Notes: a model not told the origin generated them from the letters alone. Positions 36,345 to 50,267 are shown, numbered from the stretch's first letter. The stretch: DNA of 64,000 bases from Cavia porcellus (GCF_034190915.1 NW_026947502.1:4758785-4822784), one strand, 5' to 3'. Program-made: numbers and translations.

Positions 36345-37215
36345 AAAACAATTAGGATCAAAACATGGAGTTTATAATATTATTTTTATAATGGTCACCA
36401 GGATTTAACACAGTACAATGCAGGAAATCTATCCGAAACACCAAAGACATAGATTATTTAGTCAAGAGCCTAAATCCCACAGCAATGTCCCACATGAGTC
36501 CAGATAAAAACCCAGAGCTCAGGACAATGCCTCCCACGAGTCCAACTGGAGGTCCAGAGCCCACAAGAAGGATTCACACCAGTCTCTTTTATGGATCCAT
36601 GCCAGGAAGGCCCAAGGGTCAGCGGTGGAAGCTACAAGGTCCATGCCAGCAGGATGAAGGAGCTGCACTAGTGGGATGAGGGTTCTATGCTGAAGCCGAG
36701 AAGTCACACTCACAGCAAAGACCAGGACTATCCTGAAAGGCACCACAGCCATCCTCAGTGATATGGAGGTCCCAAGCTTCTCCAACGACAAGCACAGTCA
36801 GGTACGTGCCAGGAAGCAGCATGATGAGTTCATCTTGGAGACCAAGCAGCACATGTGTTCCCCTCCGAAGCCAGGAAGCAATGCTTGATGTGAGGATAAG
36901 AGCTTCTCCAGGAGAACCAACAGCTCAAACAGCAACTCACGGGAGAGCCCTCAGTGCCTCAACCCTCAACCCCTCCCTTCTTCTCCACCTATTTATCCTG
37001 GCAACTATCCTCAGGTAGAGTATCTTCGCTCATTACCATGCTGATGTAATCCAGCTGGTGTTAAGTTGACCACCAATTCTTTTTTTTTTGTCTTTTTCGT
37101 TTTTATCGGTACCGGGGATTGAACTCACGACTGCCTACTTGCAAGGCAGGCGCTTATGCCGCTGAGCTAAATCCCCAGCCCCGACCACCAATTCTTAATC
37201 CATAACAACTACTAA
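36345..37215. other. Unidentified segment inside the provirus, with an ID insertion
   Basis: Between the env-like remnant and the last proviral bases before the 3' LTR lies about 0.75 kb I cannot match to gag, pol or env, plus an ID SINE at 37082-37182. It contains repeated short phrases such as 'gccaggaag' and 'agtcca'. It may be a secondary insertion or diverged proviral sequence. Confidence 0.4.
37082..37182 (-). mobile_element. ID SINE with 14-bp target duplication
   Basis: A reverse-oriented, well-preserved ID element, including the tttttcgtttttatcggtacc tail signature, sits between copies of gaccaccaattctt (37068-37081 and 37183-37196). It is younger than the provirus it interrupts. 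Confidence 0.9.
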
Positions 37216-37379
37216 ACAAGTCCTACTACTGAGCAACATCCTAACCTCACAGAATTGAATGGACCGGACCCCTCAATCCCATTCCCTTCTACCCTAGGCC
37301 CCAACACCACCCCCTCTCAGCAGGAAGCAGATAGAGAGACTCCAGAGATAGAGGGCCCTCTAACACCAAAAGATGGGAA

Positions 37380-37745
37380 TGTTAGATCCCCTTCTGAGAG
37401 ACAATCGCCATGGCTATGGTTCAAAGCTGTATCCTGATAATGCACACCTCCTTCTTCCTAGATGCCCCTATGGCTTCTCCCTCCCCAAAGTCTGCCAAAG
37501 CCCAGGAATGTAAAGGTTCACCCAGTCCCCTGCACTCTCACGAAATAAATCAGCTCACATCAGTCCCCAGAGCCCTACCCTATCAGAGGCTGTATCAGGC
37601 AGAACCTGCCCTTTGTCTGCAGAGAGCCCCACAGCCTTCTCTGTGGACTCCCTCTGTGCCCCCTCATTAAACTCTTTTCTTATCTACTTGCCTCCTCTCT
37701 TTAATATTCTGTGCTGCTCTAGATTGAGTACATATCACTCAATCA
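37380..37745 (+). repeat. 3' LTR of the endogenous provirus
   Basis: This 366-bp copy is preceded by the purine tract and followed by GGTAG. It retains an attaaa hexamer at about 37667-37672 that could serve as the viral polyadenylation signal. Confidence 0.87.
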
Positions 37746-38006
37746 GGTAGGTTTCATCTTTTTAGCAGGGGGGACCAGAAGCCCCAAGCCCATCAGAATG
37801 GGCGGCCGTGGTGGGGTGGCGTTTGGGCTCTGAGCAGGGACTCCCCTTCTTAAGGGCACCATTAAGCAGTTCTTTGCAGGCCTCTTGAATGATGCCCTTT
37901 CTAATTCAGACACTGATCCATGAGAAAAAAAAACTGAGCCCCAAAATATGCCTCACTTGGGAGGCAGGGCAGGCAGAACTCTTTCAATCAAAACTTGCTT
38001 ATTAGA

Positions 38007-38139
38007 GCTAGGCTTGGTGGTGCAAGCCTGTAATCCCAGCACTCTGGAGGCTGAAGCAGGAGGATCACTGCAAGTTCAAGACCAGCCTGGGCTACAAAAT
38101 GAATCTCAAAAAGACAACACAACAACAGCAAAAACAACA
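38007..38139 (+). mobile_element. B1 SINE with 17-bp target duplication
   Basis: The flanks aaaacttgctt(a/g)ttaga lie at 37990-38006 and 38140-38156 with one mismatch. The 3' half of the element is shortened. Confidence 0.85.
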
Positions 38140-38156
38140 AAAACTTGCTTGTTAGA

Positions 38157-40063
38157 ATAAAACAGGCCTAGAAGAGTAGCAAAGGACAGAAACTGCAGGT
38201 CACCTAGCCAGGAAACAGCTTTCCAAATCTCCATGAGCCAGGCCTGCTGGGTCCCTTCCCAGGAACCAAGCAATAGTCTGGACAGTCAGAGAAGCATTCT
38301 GATGCATGAGTGGGGAAAACACAAATTCAGTGTATCATTCAGGCACAGAATCTGACATTCGTTGCTAAGATTCACAAATAAAGTCCCTCTGACCATAGAG
38401 AGGACTGGCCCCTCTCTTTCCCTGGGCTGGTAAGCAAGAACAGAACACGATTTGTTCTGGAAGGAAATCACCACCACAAAAGCTTACTATCTGGGTGAAG
38501 TCCATTTGCAATAGCAGTGCTGGGCACCCATCCCTGTTACATCCCTGGAGCTCCTGCCTCCTCAGGGGGCCCAAGACACCCCTCTTCCTACCACGATGAT
38601 TCCCTGATGAGGAGACCTGGGAGGGCGGAAGGGGAGCCCGTGATGGGCCAAGCGCTAATGAATCGACGGACCCATCACCACTCCCCTGCCAGGGGACGAG
38701 ACCGTCACAAATATGAGGCATCCACTGTGGCCTTCAGGGGGCCTTAAGGAGGGCACCCAGAAAGCAGCATGGGTGGAAATGGGCCCTGTGATACTGCGGG
38801 ACACGCTGTGATGATGGAGTTTTATAGCTGTTTATTTAATAACGTAGCTTTGAGCACCTTCAAACTTTCTTCCTCCTTGACCTCCTCCAATGTGAGACTG
38901 GGTTAAAGGCAATTATTCTGTTGCCTTCCTCACATTCAGGGTGCATGATGGAGTCCTGTCCTTACTATAAATACACATTTTAGATTTGATTTTCCTAATG
39001 CTATGGGCAAACTGCTGGCTCACTGGAAGAATTGATTCTGTGGCCTCACTGGCAACAGGGCACCAAAATTAAAAAAGCAGCTTGGGAACAGGATGTCATT
39101 GGCATCCTTGCTCTGATATTTGCTCAGCCTGGAAGCTAATCACTTAAAATATCAAAGCTGAGCGAGCTCACATGCACAGACAAAAGGTTGAAAGCTACGT
39201 TTTCATGAGTTTTCTCTGCTAGCTATTTAGAACCCTGACTTTAAAAAACTGGTAATCTAATTTTTGCATGATAAATGAGTATAGGCAGACAGCCTAGGCT
39301 TCTAGTTTGGTCTCAGCTAATTATTAACTGTGGCCCAGGGCGAGTTTCTTTGTGTAGCTGGGAGCCTGAAGCCAGCGGGGCTGCTGTCAATGAACTTTGC
39401 TTGTACCAGCAGTTCCTGCTTGATCGGCTTATAATCCCATCCATTCTCGGTGATCATAGTCAAAATGAGCCTGAACCACATAGATTAGTGCCGGTCTTTC
39501 GGGGAATCCTGCCCTCCTCCCCTTGGAGAGAAGGGGCCAGGCTAGAAGTCCTAGTAGACTGAGGTTCTACACTCCAGGGAAGAGAGTTCTCAAGGGCCAC
39601 AGCACTATGTCACAAAAAAGTCAAGAAAATAAAATACAGTAAGTCACTATCAAAATAAAAATCACAGACAGCAGCTTTGAAAAAGGAACACGAGACAATA
39701 CAAGCTCCACTTCTGAAATATCTTTGGCACGCTCGTCCCACCGGCCCAGCTCCATGACCCTGGCCATCCCCTGTGTGGCTGTCACCTCTCCAAGGCCCTT
39801 CTGCACCCATGTGACACCAGCCTCGGGATGACACCGCAGAGGCATGGGTTGTAAACCAACATGTGGTCCAATTTCATCTGCACAGCGTGATTTATATGGC
39901 TCTGGGGATACCCACGGGAGTACAGAGAAAAATGCACAGTATAAACAAAACAGCTGGAGTGCCTTTCCAACAGGTGGTCTGCTCTTTTTACATTATGTAA
40001 GCTGGGAATTAGGGAAACACCATTATTAACTTGATAACCAGAAAATAATTAAAGCTGCTTCTT
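38157..40063. other. 1.9-kb repeat-free segment
   Basis: This is the longest SINE-free stretch in the central intergenic interval. It includes AT-rich blocks with homeodomain- and TCF-like words (agctaattattaact, atatcaaagctgag). No gene is recognised. It is a candidate conserved non-coding element. Confidence 0.4.
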
Positions 40064-40077
40064 TAAAAGTAAAAGGA

Positions 40078-40171
40078 TGGACTGGGAATTTAGCTCAGTG
40101 GCATATGCGCCTGCCTTGCAAGTGTGTGGTCGTAAATTCAATCCCGGGTACTGATAAAAAAGAAAAAGACC

Positions 40172-40203
<32 letters not shown>

Positions 40204-40360
40204 AGGAAGCTGGGTGTGGTGGGGAACACCTGTAACCCAAGCACAGGAGAGGCTGAGGCAGGAGGATCCTCAAAGTTTGAAGTCAGCCTGGACTACATAG
40301 TGAGACCCTGTCAGAAAGAAAAGAAAAGAAAAGAAAGAAATGAAAGAAAAAGGAAGCAAG
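40078..40360 (+). mobile_element. ID then B1 SINE, tandem
   Basis: ID at 40078-40193 with a long A tail and flanks near aaaagtaaaagga (40064 and 40194), then B1 at 40208-40360 with a (GAAAA)n-type tail. Confidence 0.85.
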
Positions 40361-41115
40361 CTTCCAAGGGCATTCATTCTATTGCAAAGAGGATAAAGTC
40401 CAAACCAGCATTTAACATCCCACCCAGGCCTAGATTACTCTTCTGTAACCCTGATACACTCTTAACTGCAGCATACAGTGTCCTGAATTCAGCCTTCACA
40501 ATCCCACTCCCAATCCTTCTCCTGTCCTGACTTCGCAGCTGCCTCTTGAGGTGCCCCCGCTGCCGCCCCAACCCTCTGAGCACTTGTAGCACCCATTTCA
40601 CAGAGCTGGGTGACACTGGCCATCACATGCGCCTCTCTACGCCACGACAAGAAGATTATGTCCTGGCAGTGTACCTGGCTCAGTGCCCTGCAGTCAAAGA
40701 TACGGGCAAGACTCTGCAGTAAAGCAGAGATGAGACACACAGTGTGACACACGTGGGGCCGTTGTTGGAGGATGCACGCGGGTGGGGCTGAAGGAGGGGA
40801 GCAGTTAGGAAGGCGAGCTGACTCCAGCATCATTTCATGTTAAAAACAAAGGTGGGGGGGGCAGAGCTGGCCTCCTGCACACGCCAGTCCCCGGGTTCAA
40901 TCCAGCACCACAGCACGCACTGCAGGTAGGCCCTTGGTCTAAGGTATTTTTATCACCCCATGTTGACTGCTTAATACTACAGGGTGTATGGATCCTAAAA
41001 GTTCTACTTCCAATGGGAGACATACCTTATTTTGCATTTACATCATTAAGCAAAAATTTATAATTAAATAGCTGTGTAGATACAATTTTTACAAGAGAAA
41101 AAAAAGTTGTCTAAC
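40361..41115. other. Unique sequence without recognised features
   Basis: Nothing is recognised except a weak ID-like stretch near 40870-40920. Confidence 0.4.
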
Positions 41116-41225
41116 TCAGGAGTGGTGACTCACACCCACAAACCTGGCACTCTGGGAGACTGAGGCAGGAGGATCCCAAATTCAAGTCTAGCCTGGAAAC
41201 CTTATGGAGACCCTGTGTTAAAATA
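41116..41225 (+). mobile_element. Diverged B1 SINE
   Basis: Weak B1 body from aggagtggtgactcacaccc to ggagaccctgtgttaaaat. Confidence 0.65.
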
Positions 41226-41773
41226 AAATTGCATGATGGCAAAACTGGCTTCCTACGTCCCAAAGATTAAACCTAGAAGTTTATCTTTCACCAAGCACTC
41301 AATTAAAATCGAAACAGATCAAAGGTCTAAATATTAAGATACAAACAGTAAATCTGCTGGAAGATAGAATAGGTGGAATTCTTGAAGACGAAGGGTAGGC
41401 AAGAGCTTTATGAGCAAAATCCCATCACACAGGAAGTATCACAAAGAGTTTATTTAAAAAGATTTCACACAGCAAAAGAAATCAACAGAATGAAGAGACA
41501 ACCCATAGTGTGGGGAAAAATTTTTGCCAATTGTACTTCAAAGGATGACTACCTGGAATACAGAAAGAACCAGAAAAAAAATCAGATCCCTTTAAAGACC
41601 CAACCCAAAAATAGACATCTGAAATGAACAGACACTTCGCAGATGAAGAAATAACAAGTGTCAAATAAATATATGAAAAATGTTCAATATCACTGGTCAT
41701 TTGAGATACAAATTAAAACAATTTGCTGAGATTTCACCTCAGAAATGAATGGCTGTCATCAGGAGATCAACCA

Positions 41774-42393
41774 GTGGGAACTTAGGATGCTGGGAAACCA
41801 AGCAAGCAGCTCCCCTCCCTGGTAAGCAGCTGTGGGGTGGCAGACTGCAACCCTTCCAGGGGGAGACCACCGGTGTCTTCTGAGATCCACACCATGTTGG
41901 AACCCTGGGAAACCAAGCAACCAGCCTGCCTCCCTGCTAAGCAATAGTGAACCTACTGCTACATGGCCTAGAGTCAAACATCCCACTTCCCCTGCCCCCT
42001 TCTCCTGTATCCCCCTGTTAGCAAATGGGAACCAGTAATCTGAGCATTTCTTGGGAGGTTGACCATAGCAAATAAGGGGGATTTCCTTCGACCATCTCTT
42101 TGAAGGCATATATTTTTATTACTGTTTTGCTCTTTTCTGATTAATGGTACTGCTCTATTCAATATTCTGTTTTGATAAACTCTATAATGTTCTGTATTTC
42201 ATTTTATTTTGATATATGTGATTGAAAGAACAACTATTGTAATGATAACAAAATATACCATGATACCTATTACTGTTATCCCAGGAACCTGCTGTGAAGT
42301 TCTGTACCAATTTCACTGTACGATCTTAGTTGGCTTTATTCTGTCTTGTTCTGTTGTATTTTACTATTTTCAAAATAAAAAAAGGTGGGGGAA
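41774..42393. mobile_element. Unidentified 620-bp element inserted in L1
   Basis: The 13-bp sequence AGGAGATCAACCA flanks it exactly on both sides (41761-41773 and 42394-42406), and the L1 sequence resumes in register. The left third contains two copies of tgggaaaccaagcaa 115 bp apart (41791-41805 and 41906-41920) with similar surroundings. The right two thirds is AT-rich and ends with aaaataaaaaaagg. I do not recognise the family. The duplication length suggests L1-mediated retroposition of a transcript or LTR piece. Confidence 0.65.
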
Positions 42394-42844
42394 AGGAGAT
42401 CAACCAATAACAAATGCTGGGGGGGCTGTGGGGAAAAGGAAGCCTTCTCCACTGTTGGTGGGAGTGCAGACTGGTGCAGCCACTGTGGGAATCAGTGTGG
42501 CGATTCCTCAAAAAACTAAAACTAGAGGTTCCATTCCCCTTTGTGTTATCTTTCCAAAAGAATTAAAAACATCATACCACAGTGATATATACACAGCCAT
42601 GTTTATAGCAGCACAGTCTGTAATAGCTGAATTGTGGAAACATCCCAAATCCTATCAACTTATGAATGGATAAAGGTTTTTTTTATACAATGGAATACTA
42701 CTCAGCCATAAAGAAGAATAAGCCTGGGACATTTCTAGTAAATACAGGCACCTCGAGACTACACTCTGAAGATAAACTGGACATGTGTAAATAGCGCATT
42801 TCTCTGATGTAAGAAATGGAAAGTGTAAACAAAGATCAAAATGT

Positions 42845-43023
42845 ATAATGGAGCACAGCACCTGCCTGGCAAGTGCAAGGTCCTGAGTTCGATTCCTGGT
42901 ACCAAAAAAAATATATGCATAATGGATATGGGAAGAAAATATTCCGATGAGGGCTGGGGATTTAGCTCAGTGGCATAAGCACTTGCCTGGCAAACACAAG
43001 GTTGAAAGTTCAATCCCCAGTAC

Positions 43024-43069
<46 letters not shown>
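42845..43069 (+). mobile_element. Two ID SINEs and an (AG)n tract
   Basis: ID fragments at 42845-42912 and 42953-43025, followed by an (AG)n run to 43069. All lie inside the L1 3' region. Confidence 0.8.
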
Positions 43070-43072
<3 letters not shown>

Positions 43073-43291
43073 TATTAAGATGAGAAGGGGAACCAGGGAG
43101 AACGAAGGGGGAATGTAATCAAGGGACACGAAAAAAAAGAAGAAAAATAGAAATAAAGCTTTTGTCACTAAAGAGGAGAAGAGGGTTGAAGAGAGGGGAG
43201 GGGAATGGGAAAAAAAGGAGCAGAATATATCTTGCACAGGCACAAATACCCTTGATGAATGTAATCATTATGTGTATCCAAAATGTAACAA

Positions 43292-43440
43292 AGCTGGGTA
43301 TGGTGGTTCACACTTGTAATCTCAGCACGCAGGAGGCTGAGGCAGGAGAGTTACTACGAGCTGGAGATCAGCCTAGGCTACAAAGTGAGCTCAAGGCCAG
43401 CCTGAACTGCCGAGTGAGATCCTGACTCAAAAAGATACAC
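43292..43440 (+). mobile_element. B1-type SINE with AC-rich tail
   Basis: B1 body with internal duplication; a CA/TG-rich tail follows to about 43470. Confidence 0.85.
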
Positions 43441-43524
43441 ACATGCGTGCGTGCGCACATACACACAACACACAGCATCAATGAAAGTGTTTACAAAATA
43501 GAAAACAAAATAAAATTACAAAGA

Positions 43525-43979
43525 TGGTTGGGGATATAGCTTAACACTCTCTGGGTTCCACCCCCAGGATGAAGGAAAAAACAAGCTAGGAGGAGCAGGA
43601 TTTGGAAGAACTGAAGACTGGAAATATATACAACCAGGAATAAGACAAATGTAATGCTACATAAATGTTTGGGTGCAGGAGACTGAACCCAGGGGCTTAG
43701 CATGCTGGGCCCCACCCTCGGCCCTCAAATCTCGTCCAGTGATTCTGAAGAACAGCTAGAGTCCCTGGGGGAGGTGCTCCTAATATAAAGCAAGGGGACA
43801 CTTTACATTTCACGCCACCCTGGAGACCAACTCTGCCTCAGAGGACCTGGATTTGGAGATGGGGGAGGCCTTTATGCCTCACTGTTCTCTTTCTTTTCCA
43901 AGGTAGCAATAGCATAGCTATATTAATGATAATTTGAAAAATTACAGTCAGATATTGTTCTGAGGGTTACTGGCACTAC

Positions 43980-44018
<39 letters not shown>

Positions 44019-44560
44019 CTACCCTTTTCAGACAGGAAAAGCTGAGCTCCCAGTGGTCACGCGACTCTGTTCAGACAGAGCAGGATTCCCAAGTGGAGTC
44101 CAGCAGAGTCCTGTGCTCTGCATTACAGCGCGCTGCCCAGCTATGCATTCTTAGATGTTTAAAGTACAGCGCTGTTTACAAATCCAGAAACAGATCCCAC
44201 CCCGGTCCTGGCCGTTCCTTCCACAGAGACAGCTCCAGTGTCCTCTACCAAACGTCCTGTTCTCAAGCCTTCACTGCCCCCCCCCCCAGGACTCGTCCCA
44301 CCATCCTGCTTTACCACGCTGTTTTCCAAAGTATATTTAGCGTATTGCGCAGGTTTCAGATTCACTTCATTACTTCTGCTCTCCACCAATTAGGAGCTCC
44401 ACTGGGACTCTTGCTAACAGGCCTCAGGGCCTGAAAAAATCTTGGCGCAATTCAGGCGCTCAATAAATACTCTCAGAATGAGTGAATTTTAAGGAACTGG
44501 GGTAGAGCGCTTGCCTAACATGTGGGAGGCCCTGGACTTGATCCCCAGCACCACAAGTGA
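43525..44560. other. Mostly unique sequence with ID remnants and (GT)n
   Basis: ID remnants at about 43525-43570 (+), 43670-43725 (-) and 44492-44562 (+), with (GT)n at 43980-44015. No gene is recognised. Confidence 0.5.
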
Positions 44561-44562
44561 TT

Positions 44563-44989
44563 CCAACTTTGCGTTTTTTTTTTTTTTTTAAAGAATAAAT
44601 ATGTTTGCATAAGCACGTGGTGGGGGGAGAATATTCAAAATTTTAACGGTGATTTCAAGTGATTTTTCCTTCTTTATGTTTTTCTGATGGTTTAGTCCCA
44701 AAAATCTAGTGAAAACCTTATTTTACCACGAGGAAATTGCTTTTAAGAGCACCTGTTCTTTGAAAGGTAAGTTTTAAAACGTGTACACTGCCACACGGAG
44801 AGAACTGGTTTTTTTTGCTGTCAATTGCGTGAAGCTGTTCTCCTGTAGGAAGTGGAATTTTTTTAAAAACTGGATATTGGTGGTCTTAAAAAAAAAATTA
44901 CCGGTTTTCTTTTGTGGTAGTAAGATACTGCGCAAGGAAAAACACCCCCGTGCCTCACCGCTGCATCCCTAGGGAACACACCCACCTAG
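44563..44989. other. AT-rich unique sequence upstream of SOWAHA
   Basis: No repeat or gene is recognised. It could include distal promoter elements. Confidence 0.4.
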
Positions 44990-46968
<1,979 letters not shown>

Positions 46969-48690
46969 AGGACTTTGGGGTGATGGCCTCTTTTGCTAAC
47001 AGGCCTGCCTGGTGTGCTCTAAGCCAGCTCGGTTCTGGGGCCCAGCACCTGCGGCCCCATCTTTATGTCCAGCTTGCTTCTCTGCAGCCTTTTCCCCGGT
47101 AGGCCTGCTCCTCTGAACCCGGATCTGCCTCCAGACCCGGGATTCTAGGTCTCAGTGAGGTTTCTGTGGAGAATCCTTGTATCAGTCTTAAAGCTGAGAT
47201 GGACAGACAGGGCTTGAAATTTAAGGTCAAAGGTTAAGGGGCAGCAGCTGGTCTGGCCCCTGAATGCTTAACTAGAAGCCTCTTCACCTATATGGTCCCA
47301 GGCTTGGACTGCGGCAAGGGTTTTTGCAATATTTCTATTGGGTCCTCAGCTTCCAAGATACACGGTAGTTTTGTAATTTGATCCTTTTATTCTGTTTTTA
47401 AATGGAAATGAGGTAAAGCCACTTTCATAGCCTTTTAAAATTATATTTTTCCATTTATAGGCAAAATGCTCAGACATTTTCCACCTTTTGCTAAGTATTT
47501 TAGAATTCTAAGATCTGTGCTGGGCCTGATGGTGCACGCCTGGCATCCCAGCACTGGGGAGGCTGAGGCAGGAGATTCTTTGCGAGTTCGAGACCAGCCT
47601 GGGCTACAAAGTAAGCTCAAGACTGAACTGCATAGTGAGACCCTGTCTCAAAAAAAACTTAAAAATTATCCCCAACAACAAAACTTTTTAAAAAGTTTAT
47701 CTACCTCATTTTAGGCAGTCAGGCTCCCGGAGCGTCCTGAACACAGGACAATCAGTGTGACCCTCAAGACTGTAACTAATTTCTAGTGTGCTGTGAACGC
47801 TGTCAGGAAGAAGTGCATCTTGGGAGTAAAAGTGGTTAAACAGAGCAGAGATATTTTGGCAAATACTTTTAAGCCATGGTGAAGCATAAGTGTGTTTGGC
47901 ACTGTTGGGTGGCTATTTTGATATAGCATGAATATATAACTTTTTAAAATTGTGATTTGTGAATCGCACCTTTGTGTCACGTTTCTGAGTCTTTGATTTT
48001 TATATTTAGCTAAGCTATTCAATACAATGGGTGAATATTCAAAGAAAAAAAGTCATAGCATTACATCAGAAAAGTGATGAAACAGTACTTGATACGATGA
48101 CAGAACTCTTGTATAGAAAAATTCTGAACAAACAAGAAGTGCATGGTAATACATTTTTTAAAACAAACAACTTATTCTAAAATAGCAAATGAAGTGCTTT
48201 TGTTAAGAGACCTTGGATGTGCCTGTCTGAAGAATTGAGAAGGCTTGTAGATATTGCCAAGATGTCCCGGGTTTGGCACAATCCAGTTATGATGGCACTT
48301 TTTGTTTTAAAGATGGTACTGGCCACAGTGGCACATGCCTGTAATAGCAGCACTTGGGGAGGCTGAGGCAGGAGGATCACTGTGAGTTCCAGGCCAGCCT
48401 GGAATATAAAGAGAGTTAAAGGCCAGTCTGAACTTCATAGTGATATTCTGTCTCTAAAAACAAAAACAAATAAAAATGAGATCTATGTGCTCAACCAACT
48501 TTTTCATGTGATATTATTCTGCTTTTGCAAATTATGTTTGCATGTGATTAGCTATGAAATGGTTGTTATGGTACAGGACAGTGGGGCTTTCCTAGTCCCC
48601 CAACTATGTATCAGTGAGGCCTCTGAAATTATACAGCAATCACTTATGGAATGTTTTGATTTAAAAATGAAATAAACAGTCCTCCATTTT
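46969..48690 (+). other. SOWAHA: SOWAHA 3' UTR, with two B1 insertions
   Basis: After the stop codon, about 1.7 kb of AT-richer sequence leads to a canonical AATAAA at 48671-48676, followed by T-rich sequence (cctccattttgtttctgc). This fits the roughly 1.7-kb 3' UTR remembered for human SOWAHA. Plus-oriented B1 elements lie at about 47518-47660 and 48312-48460 and would be part of the mRNA. Confidence 0.6.
48671..48676 (+). terminator. SOWAHA: Likely SOWAHA polyadenylation signal
   Basis: AATAAA is in the sense orientation about 1.7 kb after the SOWAHA stop, with a downstream T-rich element. It is the best placed signal I see, but use is inferred. Confidence 0.55.
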
Positions 48691-50267
48691 GTTTCTGCAA
48701 GTCAGATGTACTTCCCTTAAACATTGTCTACTTTCATTTTTTAAATCTACTTAATTCTTCCTTTTCGCTCCTGATTCTTTCACGCATTCTGTTAGAGAGT
48801 TTGGATTTCTCTACAAATAAGCATCAGCCACACACAGATATGGTACCCAAGAACTACTTAGTAAATGTAAGCCAACATCTGACCCTTCCTATCTTCCTTG
48901 CCTAGGACTCTAGCTAGTTTGCATAAATGATTTTCAAAATGCAAATTGTCTTCTGCCTGTGCAGAAAAACTGTGGGAGGCAGTAATTACCGAAATTTGAG
49001 TAGCTGAAGCTCTAGAAGACAGAATGAAATATTGAAGATTTTCTATAATAAGAGAAAGGCCTGATGGATACAGGGGAAGAAAGTTCACAGACATAGCTAA
49101 GACCTGCCTTGAGAAAGACAGTTTAATAGTAACTAACATTTACTGCATCTTTACATCAAAAGATGCTTATTCAAACCGCCAGAAGGGTCTGGTCCTGAGG
49201 ATCTCCTGCAAGTCTCCAAGGGAAACAAGAATTGAGGACCTAGATGCCTAAAGCTAAGGTTATAAGTAGGAAATTAGAGTTGGATATCCATATGGAAAGT
49301 TTTCAAGAACCATATGTTTAAGAAAACAACTGCCATAAGCATAACCGCTGAAGGTATTCTCAACACCTGAAAACAGTATTAAGGCAATCTAGGTGGTAAC
49401 TGTCACAGGGAGAACAACTCCCTTTTAATGAGAGGTTAATTGTTGATGCAGATGAGTATGAGCCTCAGCAAACTTTTTAATTGTTACATTTCTTTTAATG
49501 GAAGGTGGGGCTATTACTCAGCAAGACACCTAATGGGGCTTCATGGCATGGGCGATCTATCTATATATTCTTTCGTGCTAATTAAGTCCCGGTGGAATTT
49601 TAAACACTTTGCAGTTACCAACCAAGGTCCATACTCTTAGGATCTTGATTTTAACACCTGGTGGAGTTGTGAGTCCTCTGTCTGGGCCTCACAGCTAGTG
49701 TCAGCACTGGGAAGGCATCTTTTCCACTGTGCTCAGCCCTTTACTGATTTAGCGACCAGAGCTCTCCCTCCTCTGTGGGACACAGTAGGAGAACCCACCC
49801 CTGGGCTATTAGGAAGGAGGATCAGGCTCTTCCTGAACTGCAAGGCCCACCTAAGAAATCCCTGGGTGCTGAGCTGAGTTCCACAACCACAGGGGACGGT
49901 GATGCGGATTTGCTTAACCTGATCTGCACCCTCTTACCACATTGGTATTTGCATACGTGCTGGGAAAAATGTATTCCCACAAGAGGGAAATTACCCTATG
50001 TTCTGTATGTGATATTGCATTAATTAAAACAGAAATAACAATGTTTTTCTTAACCTCTATCTCTCCAGCACCCATACCCAATCTTTTAGACCTAAATTGC
50101 TGCTCTTTATTCCCAAGGGCTGAAACCAGTCCTCAGCACACAGTTATCATGCTGTGCCCACCTAGGGCCCATGGTCTACCTTTCTTTCTCTTCTTTTGCT
50201 TCTTCCTCCCCCTTCCCCTCTACCTCTTCCTGGAAGAAACTCTCTGACTCTTGAAAATGTGTTCAGA
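48691..50267. other. AT-rich unique sequence after SOWAHA
   Basis: No gene or clear repeat is recognised in 1.6 kb. Confidence 0.45.

Larger units (their letters stand above)
32101..37745 (+). mobile_element. Degraded class I (gammaretrovirus-like) endogenous provirus, plus orientation
   Basis: Two related LTRs (32101-32459 and 37380-37745), both TG...CA, flank an internal region. The 5-bp duplication GGTAG lies at 32096-32100 and 37746-37750, showing one proviral insertion. The internal part keeps gag-, pol- and env-like remnants in order, broken by stops, frameshifts and deletions. A purine tract (aaaagatgggaa, 37368-37379) just before the 3' LTR fits a plus-strand priming site. No clear primer-binding site is seen after the 5' LTR. 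At about 5.6 kb, including a later ID insertion, it is much shorter than an intact provirus. It cannot encode functional virus proteins. Confidence 0.88.
41240..43290 (+). mobile_element. L1 3' fragment split by a 620-bp element and by ID SINEs
   Basis: L1 ORF2-end strings appear at 41300-41773 and resume at 42407 ('caaatgctgggggggctgtggggaaaagg', 'atgaatggataaagg', 'actactcagccataaagaa'). The end has a purine-rich 3' UTR resembling that of the 27.4-28.4 kb copy, so both belong to one family. Insertions are at 41774-42393, 42845-42912 and 42953-43025. Confidence 0.75.
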
